Shown: positions 57,431-64,000 of the stretch, piece after piece
Layout: the number at the start of each line of letters is the position of its first letter
Position numbering within the stretch: the first letter of the stretch is position 1
NCBI GenBank assembly: GCA_951394405.1
Contig: OX596335.1
Coordinates: 2,418,001-2,482,000, forward strand
Length of the DNA: 64,000 nucleotides
Direction: 5' to 3'
Source: Coprinellus micaceus
Taxonomy: Eukaryota; Basidiomycota; Agaricomycetes; Agaricales; Psathyrellaceae
Program-made: the position numbers and the translations under genes
Notes under the pieces: generated by a model
The model's database searches: none
The model's input: the letters and a program-made list of their open reading frames with translations, nothing else
Told to the model about the DNA's origin: nothing

Positions 57431-60400
57431 TCAGTTCCTGACATCTGGGGCATGAGAAAAGGAAAGCGTAGAGGGGACGCGAATGAGGGAAACGCGCTGC
57501 GCACAGCGAGTCTTATTCCAAACTTCGGCCACCTCGGCAGGCTCGTCAGGAACAGATATCGACAAGTTGGGTGGTTGACCTGGCGAGCTCGAAAGCGATG
57601 TAGATCGCTGCAGTACCGAGGTTGTCGATTCGTTGGAAGCGGGGTAAGGCGTTGATGAGGATGAGGGGGGTGAACAGGGGGAATCGAAAGGTTGAGAAGA
57701 TGCCAAAGTTGCTTCCATTTCTATCTCCTCTGCGGGGTATTCCAAAGCAGACCTGAACGAATCGGCCATGGAAGAGTTAGACCAACTTCGAGTGAACGAT
57801 TTGGGAGACACTATATCGATTGCATGATCATCGGAGTCGTGCTTCGATAGTGTCATACGGGGGATTTGGGGCGATCGTCGATCGAGACTCTGTTTTGCGG
57901 CCTCCAAAGCGATGCTCTGCATCTCTTCTAGGGAGCGGTGTTCCGATTCGAGGTCACGCCGGAGAACCGAAAGGTGGCAGTTCAAGCGGGCCACTTCCAA
58001 CCGCAGTGACATGACCTTTCGTGCAACAGTTTGCACAGGCTGCAGGAGGCGTGCACGGGCAACCCGTTGGAAGGGTTTGAGAATGGCTATGTTGCGAACC
58101 ACTCGAAGGTCGTTCTCCAACTCCAATTGGCTCGTCACCAATTTAGTCTGAAGTTCAGCTATCTTTCTCCGTACGACGCCTGATCTGGTTGGGATTCGAG
58201 AAGGAACGGAGCTAGATGCGGTCATGGGTGTCACGGGGGGAGATTCGAGCATATTTGATTCACTGCTGGACATTAGACAATTGAAAACGATATAAATGGT
58301 TGAAGTGGCTCACTCGTGGACATGTGGGCCATCATGGGCTAGGTCAGCCTTTACCCTCTTGAATGTGGTTTCGAACTGCTGTGAGGCAGCCATGTCGACG
58401 AAAGACAGGCTATCGACATCGAAGTCGTCGCATGGCGCTATCGTCAACCGGTGGTGGGATAGCGATGGCCGGTGGGTGAATGAATCACCAGACAACATTC
58501 CCATTAGCTCTCGAGAGTGTTTTATATCCCATGCCTCCATTGGGGTGGCGGGGGAAGCGGTATATTGCGCGTCATGGAGGAGAGCGGTGGCTGCAGCGAC
58601 ACCCGTCATGTGGACCTCGTCTTGGGACATACCCAATGGCCGTATCCGAACGCCAGCGGACTTAAAAGCGCTGGCATAGTTGATCTTGGTCAACCATTCG
58701 TCCATGTCTTCGGTACTAGAAGCTTGCAGGAGAAGTTGGCGGCCATCGGATAGCACGAATCGGATAGTATGGCCGCGCTTTGGCTTTCATTAGAGCTAGT
58801 GACGAGCTGAAGGCAACTAAGCTTACCTTGGAATATGTGCGATCGTACACCGCAATGGCATCCTTGACGGACACTATTTCATCAGGCTTGACCAAGCCTG
58901 CCCTCGACATTGATTCGAATACTGCGTCGTTTCCGGCGATATCTGCCTCAAGAACACGAAGCACGTGCTCTGCGAGGGATGAGTCCCGATAAAACAGTAG
59001 CTGGGACCCCGTCAGGAGAACACTCCAAGTCCGCCACTTGCGGAAAGCATTCTTCCTCCCCCTCAGGCCGACATCATCCTTTCTGTTGAGCGCGCCGACC
59101 TTGGATACCCTGATCGTCGTTGATGCGGGGGCTGATGCCAGTGGTGTAGTTATGTCCTCAGATTGAGGTGCGCCGTTCCCAACCATTGACATTGACTGGC
59201 TATTCGGATATTCCACTTCGATCACACCAGCATTTGAGAAAGCCGCTTGTAGACCTTCTCCCGACCAGACACGGCTCCCTACCGCGCTCCAGGTAAAGGG
59301 CTCGTCTAAAGGCACGTACTGCTCCACTGCATCCTGCATCGACTCCAGCAGATCCTGTCATCGAGATTAAGCGCACTGCCCTCACTGGTATGTAGGATGG
59401 TAGACTTACATGGGCGATGAGATAGTAGGGGTCTATCTTGGTCTTGCCTAGAACTCCGCCATTGTATGCGGTCGAAGGGCTTCGTGTTGGCTTGGGAGAG
59501 GCATCGGGAGCCAACCCGATTTGCCCTTTGATATCCATGATCTCTTCGATGAATATGAACGGGGCAAATACGATGTTGTCGTAGTAACACTACGAAGTAT
59601 TTGAGAACGAAGTCAAGGCCACAAAGAGAGCCTAGCTTACCCCTAGCACTTCTGCGGGTAAACCCGCTAACGACGTATTCTTGACGTAGTCGGCTTTGGT
59701 CATTTTTGACCTGTTAGAAGGGTTGAAAGCGTCCGTGTGTAGCATAATAAGACTGAAAGCCAGCACATATCCGTGATCTTTGTCGGCAAATAGGGTGGGG
59801 TTGCATTCGGAGTACCGCGAAGAGAATGCCTCCATAACGCGGTCTATCTGTTGCGTCTCTCGAGGAAGACCGACTTCCATCAGTAGTTTTCGCAAAGCAA
59901 TGTCCAACGGTTCATCATGGAAATCAAATCGGCGAAAAAAGCAATTAAGTGCCTCGACGTAGAATGGCTCAGGGCTAGGAGAGCGGTTGGTGTTCGATCG
60001 ACAGAAGAGGAGAAAGGGCGGACCTAGACGCAAGGACGACGGCAATTTCTGCTTTGCTCACGACAGAGCGTAATCGGGAGACGTAAACGCTCGGGGACTC
60101 GGTTTCTTCGGATGGCTTCGGAACATCGCACAAGGCTACAACCGGACTTGCGCACGAAGACATGGAGTGTTTCGGGGAAGCATGGGACGAAGGAGGATCG
60201 GAGAAGGGGAAGAGGGCTGACGAAAGGCGGTGCAACAGAGGAGGGTTCGTCTGTGAGCGAGGCCTTGGCGAAGGAGAAGAGCAACCGACACTCTCAAGGT
60301 TGGGGCCGTGCGACAGGGATGGCCTAACTCTCCTTGGGGAGGCAATAACGACATTGTCGGCAGAGAGAGCGTGAGGTGAGGGCACCACGAGTGGCGGGAA

Positions 60401-61444
60401 TTCTGACCTCACAGGGGTAGAAGAAGCGTTGTCCGAATGTCGTCTGGCCAATGAAGGGCGTCGAGGGCTTTGTCGTGAGGGGGAAGCGTGTGGAGACGAT
60501 TGGCCAACATGGTGGATGTCGATGCCAGGCGCAATGCTAAGGGGAGGAAGAGTGGGCGCTTGTCGCCGAGGGGTTGTTTCATTTTCTCTGTGCTCATTAG
60601 GCTGGTACAAAGGGTCTTTGGCCGTGTTCTTCTTCCGTGACCAAAATGATGGCTTCCGCGATAACGGCTTCGAAGGTACGGTTGGGGACCCTGCAGATGC
60701 TTGGCTTGACAAGGCCTCTGTACTCCCATTCTCCTTCTCTTTGCCCTTCCCTTTCGCGTCCCCAGATGTGCCAAGACCCAACCATGTAACGGCACCCAAG
60801 GACAACCCCCGGGACCGCCGTCTCAGACTGTCCTCGACCGGAGACGAAGGACTTTCGTTCTGAACCCTATTCGCACTCTTGGGGCGCCTTAGTCGATGTG
60901 CGGCTTGTTTACCTGTGGGCAGAGGAAGAAGTGGGAACGAGACTGATGCACCGGCAGACACGGTGGATCGGCTGAGCAAGTCCGAGCTAGCGGCTGGGGG
61001 AAAGGAGACCGCTAAACTGGTGCGCCCGAGTTGGCTAACGGAGGTGTTTGGTTGCAATATTGAGGACCTTTTGCTCGATATCGATGTCCGTGGTGATTCA
61101 GAGAGGGGGGAAGCCGTATGAGGAGGTGTCGGTGGGAGAGCTTTGTCAAGGGATAGAAACCCCGACGAGCCTGCGCCGGGTACCGAGCCCAACTTCATGT
61201 CTGGGGTCGACGGTGCTGAATATGGCTCGTAATCTCTTCGAACAGGGAGCACATGTCGTGTGGTTTCGGTCGTCGGCTCGGTCGTCGTGGTGGTCACTTG
61301 GGTTCGCGTTGTGCGAGTTTCGGTGAGGAGGAATGGGGACTTGGGGCTGAGAGAGTATGGGGGTGGCAGTTTTGCACCGCTGTCGTCTTGTTTCGCTATC
61401 GGGTCGCGAGAGCTGCCAAAGAATGAGGGAAGTCGTCGAATCAT
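57431..61444 (-). CDS. Sec7-PH Arf guanine-nucleotide exchange factor
   Basis: An Arf-GEF of the Syt1/BRAG-like type: long disordered N terminus, Sec7 domain, PH domain, coiled-coil tail. It starts at 61444 (IRRLPSFFGSSRD). The first exon is Ser/Pro-rich and includes repeated basic-serine motifs. The Sec7 catalytic region reads DFHDEPLDIALRKLLMEVGL PRE (Glu of the catalytic finger in GLPRETQQIDRV), then DHGYVLAFSLIMLHTDAFNP and SKMTKADYVKNTS. The PH domain has GRKNAFRKWRTWSVLLTGSQ and later TIRFVLSDGRQLLLQASSTE, MDEWLTKINYASAF. Helices with KIAELQTKLVTSQLELENDL and RLEVARLNCHLSVLRRDLES form a coiled coil. Introns are near 59978-60026, 59589-59637, 59357-59412, 58753-58827 and 58262-58311. It probably acts on Arf/Arf6 at Golgi or plasma membrane. 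Confidence 0.86.
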
Positions 61445-61787
61445 GGGATTGTGGGGTGACTGGTGCCAGTGGACATCCAGAAGTCCGCTGCTTCGGGTGG
61501 AGGCGGATCTCCTATCGAACTGGGTCCACTCAAAATCAGGCGACGACAGGCGGCGCTGGCGCGCGCGGGGGCTACAACGGTCGGGATTCCAGAACCAGTG
61601 CGCCGTCGTCGAGGTCGAGTTTAAAGAAGACCACTGTACCCGAATATCCATGCGGTATTTCGACGTAACATCATGTGACTGACTGACGATTGCAGCGTTG
61701 TGAAGGAGGTTCAGATGCCAATGGCAAGTAACTACACAGAGAAATACAGCAACAGCATCTATGGAGTCCAAGACCAGTAAATACAGG
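61445..61787. other. Gap between Arf-GEF start and pescadillo stop
   Basis: This 343-bp stretch contains the Arf-GEF promoter and the pescadillo 3' end. No gene is visible. A GC-rich run (GGCGCTGGCGCGCGCGGGGGC) lies around 61552-61572. Confidence 0.35.
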
Positions 61788-63839
61788 TTATGAATCCGTT
61801 TTCGACTTGTCCTTCTGGATTGCACGCCGCCGGGTCTCAAGCTTTTCTTTCTGTGGGCAGGAATCAGCATCACGCAATTGCTCGGCACAGCAAACGACAT
61901 ACCTCCGCAGTGCGTGTCTGCTGACTGTGTTTGACCTTCTCATATAGCTTGCGCTGCTTGTTGCTCATCATCATCTTATTCATGTCCTTCTCGGCCTCCT
62001 CGACGGGCTTGGACGGGTTGGATGTTGCCTTCTTGCTCGCCTTCTTGACCTTCGCCTCGAATGTCCCATAATCCATGCCTGCAGCCTCGGCTGCGAGTTC
62101 GGCTGCACGCAGTGCTGCAGGGTCCTCCGTCACAGACTCGAGGGCGGCTTCCACGGTGTCCTTGCCAGCACCAGCCTCGTCTCCCGACCCGAGATCCTCA
62201 CTCTCCTCATCGTCGGACATGTCGACATCATTGCCAACCTCCGGCTTGGCAGTGGGATCGTAAGCACCAGCGTAGTCGCCGAAGGGGCTGAGATGTGGTG
62301 GCAGGGGCTTGCCCTGTGCGTAAATGTCCTCCAGAAGAATCTTGCCAGCATTAATGGAGTCGGCCACCCATTGAGGCTGGAGGTACTTCCTTCTTGAGCA
62401 CAATTCACGTTGCGCTGGAGTCTCCTCCTTCTCGATAGGTGGTCGGTCAATGACAACGTGCGTAATACTCTGGTCCCACTCTTCGATGGGAGAGCCAGAC
62501 CCAGACGATGCGGGCCAGCCGACTCGGCCACCGAGAGAGCGAATGAGGAACTCGAATATTGGCCGCGGGACCTCACGAGAGATCCAGAATGTGTAAGGAG
62601 CGAACAGGTTGGAAGACGTTGACACGGGGAGAGAAGAGAGGGTTTGCAAGGTGGGGAGATCAGAGGCGACCTGGGAAGTAGATGCTTGGGGAACGAAGGC
62701 TTCCTCCTCTTCCTTGTCATCTCCCTCGACCATTTCGGTATCAGCGTCTTGTTGCTGTCCAGTGGCGGAGATGGTTTTGATAGTCTGACGAACGTCTTTG
62801 CCAGTGATCGTCCTGCCGTCGATGGCGACAGTCTTGATCTTCTCCACGGGTCTTTTGACCTGGGGCACTGCGGTTTGGAGGCTGAATGCACCAACGCCTG
62901 CAGCTCCATCATCCTTCTTGGCATCAAGTGGAGGGGGATACACAAGAGAAGCGTCGGTGTAAAGCTTGAAGTGAACGAAGCCGAGGAGGGTTTGGTAGAG
63001 CTCCAGGAAGGTGAGCATCACTCTGAGATCGACATCAGGAGGAACCTTTGCTGCGAAGTCAGTAATGAAACCGACTATGGGAGCAGATGAGGTGGATGCA
63101 CTCACGCTTTGGGTAAAGGAATAAGGAATGAGCCAAGTGATTGTTTGGTCCATGACCTCGGCCTGGTAATAGACGCCCTTGATCGAGAAAAACACCTTGC
63201 GGAGGCTATGGGTGTGCATAACGTATAACTGCCATTCCGCGGCAAGACGTGCACAGTTCTCGACGAGTTCGCGAGGGAGACGGGCAGTGGTGGGGAGGGT
63301 TGCAAAAAGGAAAATCATGCAGAGGGCGTCGTCGATATCTCGAAGAGCGTCGATGAAGGTGGGGTAGCTGGGCACGCAATGAGAATTCTTGAACGGGTTG
63401 AAATGTCTTTCGGACGCACCGTTCCTTGATGATATGGTCAAGCCGATACACAGGCTTGTTTTCGTCCAGGCTCTTGGCGGCGCTCCATTCTCCTCGACCG
63501 AGGGCCCTCGACAGCTTCTTGGCGAATGCCTTGTGCTCGCGCAACTTGTTCAAGACAGGTTCATGGGCCAAGTAGGCAATGTCTTTTGTGTAGTAGAAAG
63601 AGGTCGGCGCAGACGAGCCCTTGTTGGCCTTTTTCTTGTTGCGGGGTTCTCTGGGGAAGATCCCTGAAGGAACACGATGAGAGACCTTGGCCCAGGTTCG
63701 ACCAGAAGTAGCACACACCCTTCAAAATGCATAGGCGACGGAAGTCAGCCAAGGAGATTTGGAGCTTTTTGACTGCCTGAGTCCTGGTGGTAAAGTTTTT
63801 GGCGGCGCCTGCCTTTCCCTTCTGCCTTAAGCGTCCCAT
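61788..63839 (-). CDS. NOP7: Pescadillo (Nop7/PES1) ribosome-biogenesis protein
   Basis: The Nop7-Erb1-Ytm1 (PeBoW) component for 60S ribosomal subunit maturation in the nucleolus. Start 63839 gives [20 protein letters not shown], the family N terminus. Then [100 protein letters not shown] and [24 protein letters not shown] domain follows in the middle ([61 protein letters not shown]). The tail has acidic stretches and a Lys-rich C-terminal coiled coil ending KSKTDS. Introns are near 63663-63718, 63359-63425 and 61841-61905. All family parts are present. Confidence 0.92.
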
Positions 63840-64000
63840 GGTCGAGTGTAGAGCCGGTATAGCCTAGAGTTGAGTTGAAGACACACTGATCAGTGTCCGC
63901 CGAAAATGTTGAATATGTTTGGTTCCGCCTTCTGATCCTAATAGCAGGGTCCCTTGCAGCGCGCGTTGGTTGGGATCCAAGTCGAACGCCCACGACGAAC
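63840..64000. promoter_or_regulatory. Upstream region of pescadillo
   Basis: The last 161 bp contain the promoter or 5' UTR of the minus-strand pescadillo gene. No other gene is seen before the window ends. Confidence 0.35.

Noticed and set aside
1..64000. tRNA, rRNA, CRISPR or transposon
   Set aside because: I found no A-box/B-box pair with a cloverleaf context, no rRNA sequence, no regular repeat-spacer array and no transposase or reverse transcriptase.

Overview
The window looks like chromosomal DNA of a basidiomycete fungus, most likely an Agaricomycete. The genes are tightly packed on both strands and split by many short introns, mostly 46-65 nt, with GT..AG ends and CTAAT/CTGAC-type branch points. 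The encoded proteins are fungal orthologues: MMM1, Rap1, cyclin H, Swi1, Rpc37/POLR3E, Rpb8, Fap7, pescadillo, CDK11, a Rab5-type GTPase and an Arf-GEF. I see no rRNA, tRNA, CRISPR array or intact transposon. Gene models were built by hand by joining reading frames at splice sites. Most ends are good to the codon; where a start is a guess the entry says so.

Layout. 1-11 kb: the 3' part of an FMN-dependent hydroxy-acid dehydrogenase, a three-LIM protein, an orphan seven-helix membrane protein, a J-domain protein and a disordered orphan. 11-20 kb: a long orphan gene, the RNA polymerase III subunit Rpc37 and, divergent from it, an RRM-containing RNA-dependent RNA polymerase (RdRP) that needs several +1 frame corrections. 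20-27 kb: a second orphan seven-helix protein, adenylate kinase 6/Fap7, a GPI-anchored secreted protein, cyclin H and a DUF1764 protein. 27-37 kb: the ARID subunit of SWI/SNF, an alpha-arrestin, a Rab5-type GTPase and a secreted alginate-lyase-like enzyme. 37-48 kb: an AMP-dependent acyl-CoA ligase, a very large CNH protein carrying a GYF domain, a mitochondrial D-2-hydroxyacid dehydrogenase and Rap1. 48-64 kb: CDK11-like kinase, TTL-domain protein, MMM1, a small hydrolase-like protein, Rpb8, a disordered orphan, a Sec7-PH Arf-GEF and pescadillo.

The genes do not form one pathway. Nuclear transcription is well represented (Rpc37, cyclin H, Swi1, Rpb8, CDK11), as are membrane traffic (Rab5, arrestin, Arf-GEF) and 2-hydroxyacid oxidation (the two dehydrogenases). 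Several gene pairs share short divergent promoters: Rpc37/RdRP (182 bp), TTL/MMM1 (126 bp), hydrolase/Rpb8 (133 bp) and CNH-GYF/D-2-hydroxyacid dehydrogenase (225 bp).

The most interesting points are: the RdRP, with its N-terminal RRM, catalytic DLDGD, twin C-terminal SUMO-interaction-like VIDLT motifs and apparent frameshifts; telomere-repeat-like ACCCTAAC boxes and a 14-bp palindrome immediately upstream of RAP1; a GYF domain lying inside a CNH-type protein; two unrelated-looking orphan seven-helix proteins; and very small exons (12, 14, 20 and 21 nt) together with a GC-AG intron.
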